Below are positions 8,482 through 16,678 of a DNA stretch of 64,000 bases, piece after piece; within the stretch, counting starts at the first letter, position 1; each line of letters begins with the position of its first letter. The stretch comes from Anaerolineae bacterium (GTDB taxonomy: Bacteria; Chloroflexota; Anaerolineae; Aggregatilineales; Phototrophicaceae): the NCBI GenBank assembly GCA_022825675.1, contig JAJDWK010000046.1:124001-188000 (forward strand). The letters are read 5' to 3'. A program made the translations under genes and the position numbers. The notes beneath the pieces were generated by a model. That model was given only the letters and a program-made list of their open reading frames with translations, was not told the origin of the DNA and searched no databases.

Positions 8482-10722
8482 TCAGCCGCGCACCAGTTCA
8501 ATTCGGATATCGGCATAGGGAACTGTCGCCTCAAACATAAATTCATCAGCTGCCAGCGGCAAGTAGCCATCAGCTTCGACAACGATGCTGTAGGAGGTAT
8601 CAAAAGCTAGCGGACGCCCGAATTGAAAATCTCCATTCCTGTCGGTGGTTGCATAATCGAAGAGCTGCTCCTGTTTCCATTCGAATTCGCTGGCGGCAAA
8701 ATCTTCGCTTATCAGCACGATCGTAACGCTGGGGATGCCCGTCTGCGTCGCCGCGTCGATGACAGCGCCGGTCAAAAGCGCGCCTTCCGCTTCGGCAAAG
8801 CGGTCAATCGGCAGCTGCCCGATGCCAATGCTGGCTTCGGTTTCCGCCAGCTGCAAATTGTTGATGAGCAATTGCAGGGTGTATTTGCCATCGGGCGGTG
8901 CCGCCAGCGCCAGGTTGAGCGCCTCGCCGCTGGTTGTGTGCAGCCACGGCTGCGTACGCTGAAAGAAGGCTTGATCATCAACCAGCCAGCGCAGCGTCCA
9001 CGGCGTGCCCGGCGCTATCGAATTCCAATCAAAGAGGGCGTACAGCGTGGCGATGCCGCTGGGGAAGCTGGAAGCGGCAGCCGCCCGCTGCGCCGCGCCC
9101 GCGGATTCGGCAGTGGCGAGGCGCAGGTTTTGGAATATCGCCGGCAAGGGGCTGCCCGGCCTGCCCGCGACCACAAAGTCTGAGGTCGCGCTGAGAGCGC
9201 CTTCAATATACAGCTCGAGGCGGTATTGCCCGGGCAGCAAGCCGCCGCTGGGCGCCAGGCTTATGGTTTTGGCGCCGTGCGCGTCGTCCGACCAGGTATC
9301 AGAACTGCGCGCAACTTCCCCGCCATCAAAATACCAAATGGCTGCCCAATCAGCGCCGGCAGGCATATTCGCGTACAAAAAGCGGGCGGAGGCGATGCTG
9401 CCCAGCGGCACGATTGCGCCGTTGCCCACCAGCGAGCCGCCGCTATCCAAGGAGCCAAAGACTATATCGCTGAAATAAGCGCTATCGCCAGCGCCGCCGC
9501 CGATGACAATCTGCTGGCTGCCCGCGCTGATGCCGTTGATGAGTAAGCTGAACTCGTAAGCGCCGTTCGCCCAGGCTTGCTCGCGCCCGCCGATATGCCA
9601 CATGCCGCTGGCACCACCGCTCCAGCGCACGGGCGGCAGGCTGAATACGGTATCGGGAATGCCATCGCGGGCAACGCGCAGCTCATATACAGTCTCTGGC
9701 GTCATATTTTCGTAGTCAAAAAAGAGATAGAGGCTGCGCGTATTGGCGGGCAAGGAGCCAACAACGGTAGAAGGCAGCCGGTCGTCAAGCGTGGATGGCG
9801 CGAAGAAGAGCCGTGATACCCGCGGCGCGGTCGGCAGCGCTGCGGCTGATGGCGGCGGCGGCAGGTTCTCAACAAATAAGCCGAGCCTGGCGGCGCGTAT
9901 CAGGCTGGCGGCGAGATGTATCGGGCGTATTGTGCTGATGAAATCACCAATAGGCACGCAGCGGTCGCTGCTGTTCAACAAGCCATCGCCATTGGAATCG
10001 ACGATGTAGCGGCAGTTGCTGGCGGCGCTGCCCGCGCTGACAAGCGGCGCATTTGTCGGGATGCCGATGAGCTCGCCGGCGGAATTATACGCGCCGCCGC
10101 CCGCCATCGTGCCCGGGATTTCGGCGCGGGTCTTGAACCAGGCGCGGCTGCGGCCGACTGGCTCGGCGACAAAGGCGGTTACAGTACCGCGGCTGACGCT
10201 CACCGGGCTATTGTCCAGGTCGAGATAGCCTAGGACCGTCACATTGTCGTCTATCGAAACAGCATTGGCATCGCCGATGGCGACAAAGGGCAGGGCGGGC
10301 AAAGCGCCGCTGGCAATCAGCCGCCCGTCAAGCTCTTGAGTAACGCGCAGCAGGGCAATGTCCAAACCCTGGTCCAAGCCGGCGATTTCGGCGCGAAATT
10401 TTGGTATCGGCGGCTCGTTCAAATCCACATTGAGGGACACAATCAAAGTATCGCCGGCGCACTGCTGGCTGGGCGCGACGCCATGCGCGTTGGTCACGAT
10501 TAGCCCGTCAGCGCTTATCAGTGTGCCGCTGCTGACGCAAGTTACCGACAAACCCGCCTGGGTGTTGAGCGCTTGGTAGACAAACACTGTCGCCCGCTTG
10601 ATGCGGTCCAAATCGGCATCGGCGCTGCTTTGCGCGCGCGCCGCCGGCAGCGTCATGAGCAGCAGGCAAGCCGTCAGCCAGCAGCCGAGCGCCGCTAAAA
10701 TTCGAGATTCTCGATGAACCAT
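8482..10722 (-). CDS. secreted trypsin-like (S1C) domain protein, probable pseudoprotease, with C-terminal carboxypeptidase-regulatory-like domain
   Basis: A signal peptide (hydrophobic run ending PAARAQ) is followed by a trypsin/DegP-type domain at about 35-250. The His motif ISADGLIVTNAHGV and Asp motif GLDIALLRV are present. The serine motif, normally GNSGGP, reads GTMAGGGAYNSAGELIG, so Ala replaces the nucleophilic Ser. The middle of the 746-residue protein holds repeated beta-rich segments (LYLFFDYENM, LYALFDWNSI with preceding phrases), suggesting Ig-like modules. The last ~90 residues (GAVIDAATQTGIPSVTIVL) resemble a carboxypeptidase regulatory-like fold. It overlaps the upstream gene by 28 nt. 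A binding or sensing role outside the membrane is more likely than proteolysis. Confidence 0.8.
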   Translation of the reverse strand: MVHRESRILAALGCWLTACLLLMTLPAARAQSSADADLDRIKRATVFVYQALNTQAGLSVTCVSSGTLISADGLIVTNAHGVAPSQQCAGDTLIVSLNVDLNEPPIPKFRAEIAGLDQGLDIALLRVTQELDGRLIASGALPALPFVAIGDANAVSIDDNVTVLGYLDLDNSPVSVSRGTVTAFVAEPVGRSRAWFKTRAEIPGTMAGGGAYNSAGELIGIPTNAPLVSAGSAASNCRYIVDSNGDGLLNSSDRCVPIGDFISTIRPIHLAASLIRAARLGLFVENLPPPPSAAALPTAPRVSRLFFAPSTLDDRLPSTVVGSLPANTRSLYLFFDYENMTPETVYELRVARDGIPDTVFSLPPVRWSGGASGMWHIGGREQAWANGAYEFSLLINGISAGSQQIVIGGGAGDSAYFSDIVFGSLDSGGSLVGNGAIVPLGSIASARFLYANMPAGADWAAIWYFDGGEVARSSDTWSDDAHGAKTISLAPSGGLLPGQYRLELYIEGALSATSDFVVAGRPGSPLPAIFQNLRLATAESAGAAQRAAAASSFPSGIATLYALFDWNSIAPGTPWTLRWLVDDQAFFQRTQPWLHTTSGEALNLALAAPPDGKYTLQLLINNLQLAETEASIGIGQLPIDRFAEAEGALLTGAVIDAATQTGIPSVTIVLISEDFAASEFEWKQEQLFDYATTDRNGDFQFGRPLAFDTSYSIVVEADGYLPLAADEFMFEATVPYADIRIELVRG

Positions 10723-11297
10723 GTGAAAGTGTCCAACTCACGCGCATAAATGCTGGCATCAGCGCAGAAAGACAGGACCAGCGCCTGCCCCCGCCGTATG
10801 GTAAGGATATCCAGGCAATTGACCAGTGACGAAACCGATTCGAGGAAGGGGCTGGCATCCCGCGAGACGAAGGCATAGGCCATCGAAATCGCGTCGGTCT
10901 CATCCGGCAGGCGATAGTCCTCATAACCGAGGATGGTATAGTCGATCAGCACTTGCGCCCGCCGCAAGCTGAGCTGGTCCAGCAGATTGCGCGCCGAGCT
11001 GTCGGCGCCCGCTGGCAGGGCGCTCACCTCGATGCGGGTGTTGAAGCCGCGAAAAGACATATCACGCACACGAAAGACAAAGTCCGCCCCCGCTTCTTCC
11101 AGCAGCCAGCGAGCGGGATAGCTGGCGCGGATGCCCGCCTCGACATTGTTGTATACGCTCGCCTGGCGCAGCGCGCCATCCCGCAGATTGACGCCGAGCG
11201 CCAGCCCAAAGCATATCAAAATATAGCTGAAGGCAAGCGACCATCGTTGGCGCGGGGTGATTTGTATCGCGGGCGAGCGCCCGGTTTCAAATTCCAT
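10695..11297 (-). CDS. membrane-anchored protein of unknown function (PsbP/DUF1795-like features)
   Basis: The protein has 200 residues if it starts at the ATG at 11297, which overlaps the upstream stop by 11 nt. A longer frame to 11396 has no support. One membrane segment (WSLAFSYILICFGLALGV, near 20-40) is followed by an exported domain beginning VEAGIRASYPARWLLEEAG. That pattern of ageneric 'Y-P-W' strand is seen in PsbP/DUF1795-like proteins, but similarity is weak. It sits between a PrsW-like membrane protein and a secreted pseudoprotease, with overlaps on both sides, so the three probably work together at the membrane. Function unknown. Confidence 0.72.
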   Translation of the reverse strand: MEFETGRSPAIQITPRQRWSLAFSYILICFGLALGVNLRDGALRQASVYNNVEAGIRASYPARWLLEEAGADFVFRVRDMSFRGFNTRIEVSALPAGADSSARNLLDQLSLRRAQVLIDYTILGYEDYRLPDETDAISMAYAFVSRDASPFLESVSSLVNCLDILTIRRGQALVLSFCADASIYARELDTFTWFIENLEF

Positions 11298-12201
11298 CCG
11301 CGGCTCCGCTGCCCAGGTAGGCTTCCCGTTCCCGCCTTTCTGAATTGCTGTAGAGAAAATAGACCATGCCCAGGGTAACAGCGAAGGTGGCGACAACGAT
11401 GCCCAAGGCGAAAAGAGGACGGTCGCCGCTGCCCGCCGTGCTCAAAGGACCGCTGAGCAAGCCCGGGGAGAGCGCGGTAATAAGCCCGCTGCCCGCGGTC
11501 GCCGCCACCAGATTGAGTGGCAACACCAGCGGGAAGGCATCGGAAAAATAGGATTCGATGATGCCCAGGGCGATGAACAGCGCCGAAAATAATTGCACGC
11601 CGAGGTTGCCAAGCACCACTAGCGCCGCGAAGCCTAAAGTCGGCTGCTGGCGAGCGACCAGCGCCAGGCTCAGATAAAAGCTGTAGCCCAGGGCGGCGGC
11701 AAAGGCATACGCGATGGCATCACTGCGCACGCGCAGCGCCTGCGGATAAATCAAATAGCGCAGAACGAGGAATTTCAGCCCGGTGTCTAACACGCCGACG
11801 GTCAAGCTGTAGCCGAGTATGCGCTGCGATACTGATTCCAGCGGCAGCCATTCTTGCACCCGAAAGAAATCTTCGATGAGCGGCAAGCCCAGCGCGGATG
11901 CCGTCAATGCCGAGACTACGGCGACGCCAACCAGGCGGCGGCGCGGGCGGTAAAATTGAAATTCGGGGTAGACTGATATGCCCGCCCACAACAGAAGCGG
12001 GACGAGTGTCAGTCCCAGGGCTGCGAAGCGCTCCAGGCGGCTGTCCAGCGGCAGCTCAAACAGCGTGAAGGCGACAACTATCAAGCTGCCCAGCGCTGTC
12101 AAGAGCGCCAGCTGCAGGCTCATGCGCCGCCAGACCGGGAAGAAAGCAGCGGGAGGTCTGCCAGTATCCGCCGCCGCATCTGCTAGAAATTCAGCCATCA
12201 A
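11287..12201 (-). CDS. polytopic membrane protein, possibly degenerate PrsW family
   Basis: The 304-residue protein has about eight hydrophobic segments. A central stretch, GVLDTGLKFLVLRYLIY followed by DAIAYAFAAALGYSFYLSL, aligns in spacing and pattern with PrsW intramembrane proteases. Those carry EExxK and then a GxxxGLGFAxxEN segment. Here the two glutamates are Asp-Thr and the EN pair is missing, so peptidase activity is doubtful. It is the first gene of a minus-strand run followed by an anchored protein, a trypsin-like pseudoprotease, tlyA and lepA. The PrsW link is by pattern only; it may be an unrelated membrane protein. Confidence 0.7.
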   Translation of the reverse strand: MMAEFLADAAADTGRPPAAFFPVWRRMSLQLALLTALGSLIVVAFTLFELPLDSRLERFAALGLTLVPLLLWAGISVYPEFQFYRPRRRLVGVAVVSALTASALGLPLIEDFFRVQEWLPLESVSQRILGYSLTVGVLDTGLKFLVLRYLIYPQALRVRSDAIAYAFAAALGYSFYLSLALVARQQPTLGFAALVVLGNLGVQLFSALFIALGIIESYFSDAFPLVLPLNLVAATAGSGLITALSPGLLSGPLSTAGSGDRPLFALGIVVATFAVTLGMVYFLYSNSERREREAYLGSGAADGI

Positions 12202-12341
12202 TCAGCCAAGAAACGCCAAGTTTCTACCTCATCAAAGCGCGAAGGTTTATACTGTTGCTGTCGGGAAATCTGCGATCCATTGTACAGTGAAACGGGCAAG
12301 CCCGCCCATCGTCAGCGATGCCGGGCACAGAAAATGGGGAA

Positions 12342-13991
12342 ATGTTGACCATTTCATCAAGCCAGCGCCAGCGCGGCAACGGGTTTCGCAGCCGCATCAA
12401 AAGCGCCTGCGTGAATATGCTGCTCGTGATTCTGCTGGCGGCATGCGGCGCTGAGGACGAGAGGCAGCAGTGCGCTAGCGACCGGCGCTGCCTGGCTTAT
12501 GGCATCACGGCGGATATACCGATTCTCGATCCGCATCGCGCGTCCGCGCCCGAAGCGGGCATGATATTCCGCCAAATCTATGACAGCCTGCTCTACCGCG
12601 ATAGTGAAACGCACGATTTTGTCCCTGGCCTCGCCAGCAGTTGGCAAGTCTCCAACGATGGCTTGGCGTATACATTTAACTTGCGCCAGGATATCCAGTT
12701 TCACAGCGGCAGCCGCTTTGACGCGCAGGCGGTGGCGCGCAACATCGACAGAATATATGACCCGGCAATCACCAGTTCCCGCGCGCGGCAGCTGCTGGGA
12801 CCCTTAAATCAATATGAAATTGTTGATGATTATACTATTCGCTTCCACCTTTTTTCGCCCTACGAAGCCTTCCTTGATGCCTGGTCCCAGCCCTTCTTGG
12901 GCATCGCCAACCCGGAGGCGCTGCGGGAGTATGGGCTGCTGCGCTATCAATTCCACCAGGATGGCACGGGACCCTTCGCGCTGGCGGAATACTTGCCAGG
13001 GGAACGCGTGAAGTTACAACGGCACGCGGGCTATTCGCTGCTGCCGGCGGTCTATCAAAAGCCGGACAGCGGCGAATTTGAAACTGTCGAATTCTCTTTC
13101 GTCGCCGAAGCCGCTGCCGACCCCTTGACGCTGGTAGCGGTTACGCTGGATGTTCTCGATGATATAGCGCCGGTTGCCGCGCAAAATCTCGCCGCCAATA
13201 GCCGGGTGCGCATCTTGCCGACGCGCATACCGGGGCAGAGCGCGCAATTCCTCTTCAACACCAATCGCGAGCATCTGAGCTCGCCCGTGGTACGGCGGGC
13301 GCTGCTGCTGGCGACCAATCGCGTCGCTATCAACAATCTTGTTTTTTTGAGCTTTTCGCCTATCGCCTGGGCACCGCTATCCGCAAGCACCGGCTATTCG
13401 CATGATGGCTATGTCAACACCTTCCCCTTTGACTTGGCGGAGGCGCAGCGGCTGCTCAGCGAAGCCGGTTATGCTGATGCCGATGGCGACGGCATCCTGG
13501 AGCGGCAAGATATCCCCCTGGCTTTGACAATTGTGACACCCCCTTGGGGCAACTTGCCCGATGTGGCCGCCTATTTGCGGCAGCAATGGCGCGCAATCGG
13601 CATCGACCTCACAATCGAGCCGGTGCCCGGGCGGGCGCGGCTGGAAGATTTGATCGCAACCGGCGCCTACGACCTGCTGCCAGTGGACAATTATGGCATC
13701 GACCCGGAGCTCTTGAGCCGAATCTTTCAGGAAGAATCGGTATATCAGGCGTCGCAGGTGCCCAACGAAACGCTGATGGCACTGTTGCGCGCCGCCAGCC
13801 AAGAGCGCGATCCCGCCCGCCGCCGCAGCCAGTATTATGAAGTCCAAGCGCTGCTGATGAACGAAACACTGCTGCTGCCCATCCGCGAGCCGGTGCGCCT
13901 GACAGCAACGCGGGCGGAAATCGAAGACCTGCATTTTGACGCTTTTGGCTTCTATCCGCTGCTGTACAACGCACGCGGCGCTGACGGCTAG
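12342..13991 (+). CDS. ABC transporter substrate-binding lipoprotein, family 5 (oligopeptide/dipeptide type)
   Basis: A lipoprotein signal (RSRIK, hydrophobic run, lipobox LLAACG) leads into a DppA/OppA-type binding protein. Family 5 signatures are visible: ILDPHRASAPEAGMIFRQIYDSL, VPGLASSWQVSNDGLAYTFNLR, GTGPFALAEYLPGERVKLQR and LAEAQRLLSEAGY. It would capture peptides or similar solutes outside the membrane. No permease or ATPase of this transporter type is in the window, so it is an orphan or works with a remote system. Alternative starts at 12318 and 12417 exist. The start at 12342 keeps the positively charged n-region; none has a convincing ribosome site. Confidence 0.92.
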   Translation: MLTISSSQRQRGNGFRSRIKSACVNMLLVILLAACGAEDERQQCASDRRCLAYGITADIPILDPHRASAPEAGMIFRQIYDSLLYRDSETHDFVPGLASSWQVSNDGLAYTFNLRQDIQFHSGSRFDAQAVARNIDRIYDPAITSSRARQLLGPLNQYEIVDDYTIRFHLFSPYEAFLDAWSQPFLGIANPEALREYGLLRYQFHQDGTGPFALAEYLPGERVKLQRHAGYSLLPAVYQKPDSGEFETVEFSFVAEAAADPLTLVAVTLDVLDDIAPVAAQNLAANSRVRILPTRIPGQSAQFLFNTNREHLSSPVVRRALLLATNRVAINNLVFLSFSPIAWAPLSASTGYSHDGYVNTFPFDLAEAQRLLSEAGYADADGDGILERQDIPLALTIVTPPWGNLPDVAAYLRQQWRAIGIDLTIEPVPGRARLEDLIATGAYDLLPVDNYGIDPELLSRIFQEESVYQASQVPNETLMALLRAASQERDPARRRSQYYEVQALLMNETLLLPIREPVRLTATRAEIEDLHFDAFGFYPLLYNARGADG

Positions 13992-13992
13992 C

Positions 13993-14784
13993 TCAAGCGC
14001 CAGCGTGAATGCGTGTGCCGACTGGAATGTCGCGCAGCAGAATATCGACAAGCGCATCATCGCGAGTGCCGTCAGCAATCGTCACCGTAATCGCTGGCTG
14101 CCGCGATACCAGCGCCAGCATTGTCGTGACCTTCTGCCGCATCCCGCCGGTCACATCAGCCCCGTCCGCGCCGCCGAGCTCTGGCAATACCGCTGGCAGC
14201 GACTGGGGGCTTATTGCGGGAATGACGCGCCCGCGGCGGTCGAGGACGCCGGCGACTTCGCCTAGCAGAATCACCTGGCTAACCGCTAATGGCACCGACA
14301 AGGCGCAGAACAAGTCCTCAGTCGAGACAATAGTGCCGCCGATGTTTTTGTCCAGGGCAATATCTCCATGCAGCAGCGGCAGCAGCCCCTGCTCCAGCGC
14401 CAGCATCAGCAAGCGCGCATCAATTGCCTGGACGCGGCGGTCATTTGTGTGCAGCATTGATGAGGGCTGGAAGCGCATCGCGGGCAAGCCCGCCTCCAGC
14501 AAAACAGAGAGAATAAGCAGGCTCAGCTCAGTCGCGACCGCGCCCACTTTTGCGAAGCCTAGACGCTGGGCGTCACCGCGCAGGCCGCGCGCGGTATCAT
14601 GTTTTGCCGCTTCGGCATGGCCAAAAGAGCCGCTGCCATGCCCGACTATTAGCGGCAATTCCGGCTTCAGCCGGCGTATCGCCGCCAATTGCCGCGCGAT
14701 TTCGCGCGCCGTATCAGCGCGGAAACTTTTGGGCTTGCGCTTGTCGGTGACGAGCGAGCCGCCCAATTTGATAAAAACAGTCAT
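13993..14784 (-). CDS. isopentenyl phosphate kinase
   Basis: It phosphorylates isopentenyl phosphate to IPP with ATP, the last step of the alternative mevalonate pathways. The 263-residue protein is an amino acid kinase fold member: VFIKLGGSLVTDK at the start, the glycine-rich LIVGHGSGSFGH with the diagnostic catalytic His of IPK, LLPLLHGDIALD, and DVTGGMRQKV near the C-terminus. The start overlaps the mevalonate kinase stop by 4 nt (ATGA). Together with a decarboxylase next door and no phosphomevalonate kinase, this points to a phosphomevalonate decarboxylase/IPK route like that shown in Roseiflexus castenholzii. Confidence 0.95.
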   Translation of the reverse strand: MTVFIKLGGSLVTDKRKPKSFRADTAREIARQLAAIRRLKPELPLIVGHGSGSFGHAEAAKHDTARGLRGDAQRLGFAKVGAVATELSLLILSVLLEAGLPAMRFQPSSMLHTNDRRVQAIDARLLMLALEQGLLPLLHGDIALDKNIGGTIVSTEDLFCALSVPLAVSQVILLGEVAGVLDRRGRVIPAISPQSLPAVLPELGGADGADVTGGMRQKVTTMLALVSRQPAITVTIADGTRDDALVDILLRDIPVGTRIHAGA

Positions 14785-15707
14785 GCTTGCCGCTGCTCCC
14801 CGCCGATGCTGGCGCTAATCACTGTTACCGCGCCCGCTCGCATCAGCCGCTGTTCTACATCCACTGCCGCTGCCGCGGGCGTCAATGCAATGATATTCCC
14901 GCCCATGCCCGCGCCCGAAAGTTTAGCCCCCAGCGCGCCACCCGCCAGCGCCGCCGCCACCAAAACATCCAGCGCCGGTGACGAAAGCCCCAGGGCGCGC
15001 AGCAGCGCGTGATTTTCGCACATCAGCTGCCCCAGGCGCGCCTGCTCGCCAGCTTCGAGGCAGCGGCGGGCGCTCTCAACAAGGTTGCCGATGCGCTGCA
15101 GCGCCTCCCGCGCAAAATCGGGCTGCCGCTGCAATAGCCGCTGCACATGGGCGACAGCATCGCGGGTTAAGGCGGCGACGCCGCTATCCGCCACCAGCAA
15201 GCGCAGCGGCGCGTTGATGCGCAGGAATTCTGGCTGATATCCAGTTCGGAAATAAAGCGGACGCTCAAAGACGATGACGGAATTGTCGATGCCGCTGGGC
15301 TTGCCGTGATGCAGCTTTTCAATCTCGTAGACGAGACTGTTAAGCACCTCATCCCTTATCGTGGTGCCAGCCAGCGCGGCGGCGGCGCGGCCGATAGCGG
15401 CGGAAACTGCCGCGCCGCTGCCCAAGCCGCTGGCAATCGGAATTTGCGACTGGATAGTTATTTCGCCATTTAGCCTTGGCAGCCCTAATTGCTGCTGTGT
15501 TATTTCCGCCATTTTCTGCAGAGGGTCTTGTATGCCGCGCCTGCCTGGCGCGCCCTCAGCGATGATTTTCAGCGGGCTATCAAGCGGACGAATCAATGCC
15601 CGGGCGCGCAGCTGCGGCAGCGGCACGGCGATGGCTGGCTGCCCATAAACAACCGCATGCTCGCCGAAGAGAATTGCCTTGCCGGGGGCGCTGAAAGAAG
15701 CGGTCAT
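14781..15707 (-). CDS. mvk: mevalonate kinase (GHMP family)
   Basis: It converts mevalonate to 5-phosphomevalonate. GHMP kinase motifs are in order in 308 residues: FSAPGKAILFGEHAVVYGQ, the phosphate loop IPIASGLGSGAAVSAAIG, HGKPSGIDNSVIVFE with the catalytic Asp, and GGALGAKLSGAGMGGNIIAL. The gene starts 5 nt after the UbiA-type gene stop and overlaps isopentenyl phosphate kinase, so the three form one transcription unit. The length and HGKPSGIDN motif fit mevalonate kinase better than phosphomevalonate or homoserine kinases. Confidence 0.95.
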   Translation of the reverse strand: MTASFSAPGKAILFGEHAVVYGQPAIAVPLPQLRARALIRPLDSPLKIIAEGAPGRRGIQDPLQKMAEITQQQLGLPRLNGEITIQSQIPIASGLGSGAAVSAAIGRAAAALAGTTIRDEVLNSLVYEIEKLHHGKPSGIDNSVIVFERPLYFRTGYQPEFLRINAPLRLLVADSGVAALTRDAVAHVQRLLQRQPDFAREALQRIGNLVESARRCLEAGEQARLGQLMCENHALLRALGLSSPALDVLVAAALAGGALGAKLSGAGMGGNIIALTPAAAAVDVEQRLMRAGAVTVISASIGGEQRQA

Positions 15708-15712
15708 GAGGC

Positions 15713-16606
15713 TTAGAGCACATACAAAATTACAAAATACAGCAGCGCGGCGGCGACAAGCGCGGCTTGCAGCGGGCGGTCGGTCAGCAAGATTTCATCA
15801 GGCGGGCGGTTTTCGCGGCGGACATGCAGCAGATAAAGATAACGAAAGATGCCATAAAGCACGGGCGGCACCGTCAGCAAGCCCAAGTTCATGCCCGAGC
15901 GCACCAGGGTATCATTTTCGACGATGTAGATAATGTAAGTTAGCACGGTTGAGGTGGTTGCGAAGCGCAGCATATCGTCCAGCAGGGGCAAATTGTAGTG
16001 TTGGAAAATAGGGCGCGCCGCCGCCGCGTTTTCGCCCAGCAAGATCAGCTCCTGCCGGCGCTTGCCGATCACCAGCAGCAGTGCCAGCAGCCCCACAGAG
16101 CTGTAGAGCCAAGGGGAGACATTGGTATCAATCACGATGCCGCCAGCCAGCAGGCGCAGCACAAAACCAGCCGCCACCGCCAGGATATCCAGCAGAACCA
16201 CATGTTTCAGCTTGAGAGAATATGCCAATTGCAGAGCATAATAAGTCAGGATGACCAGCATCAGCTCGCGGTCAAATGTGTAGGCGGCTGCCAGCGCCAA
16301 GAGCGGGATGAGCATGGCGGCGGCTTTTGCCAGCGGCAGCGGCAGCTTGCCCGCCGCTATAGGGCGGTTCTTTTTCGTCGGATGGCGGCGGTCAGAGTCG
16401 ACATCGACGACATCATTAAATATGTACACGCTGCCAGATGTCAAAATCATCAGCGCGCAGCAGAGCAGCACGCGGGCGAGCAAATCAGCTTGGAACATTT
16501 GGCCGCTGAAGACAATCGCCGGGAAGACAAACAAGACATTCTTTGTCCATTGCCGCGGGCGCATGGATTGGAATAGCGCGGGAACAGCATTCAAAATAGG
16601 CACCAT
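15713..16606 (-). CDS. UbiA-family transferase, decaprenyl-phosphate phosphoribosyltransferase-like
   Basis: The integral membrane transferase has about eight to nine hydrophobic segments in 297 residues from the ATG at 16606. A longer frame overlaps the divergent gene and is rejected. The N-terminus SMRPRQWTKNVLFVFPAIVF, the first metal motif NDVVDVDSDRRHPTKKNRPIA and the absence of typical quinone-enzyme motifs match the DPPR synthase branch. That branch moves phosphoribose onto polyprenyl phosphate to feed decaprenyl-phosphoryl-arabinose/ribose. It is the first gene of an operon with mevalonate kinase and IPK, so lipid carrier supply and use may be co-regulated. Another prenyl acceptor is possible. 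Confidence 0.82.
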   Translation of the reverse strand: MVPILNAVPALFQSMRPRQWTKNVLFVFPAIVFSGQMFQADLLARVLLCCALMILTSGSVYIFNDVVDVDSDRRHPTKKNRPIAAGKLPLPLAKAAAMLIPLLALAAAYTFDRELMLVILTYYALQLAYSLKLKHVVLLDILAVAAGFVLRLLAGGIVIDTNVSPWLYSSVGLLALLLVIGKRRQELILLGENAAAARPIFQHYNLPLLDDMLRFATTSTVLTYIIYIVENDTLVRSGMNLGLLTVPPVLYGIFRYLYLLHVRRENRPPDEILLTDRPLQAALVAAALLYFVILYVL

Positions 16607-16678
16607 TGCCTTCGCCGGTGGACATAATTCGCCATCTGATGGTACTGTTGCCGCGTTCTCGGCAAGGAGGCTGTGCAG

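Noticed and set aside
12202..12341. Promoter-like TATAAA and TACAAT strings between the PrsW-like gene and the binding lipoprotein
   Set aside because: No -35 box lies at acceptable spacing on either strand, so I do not call a promoter.
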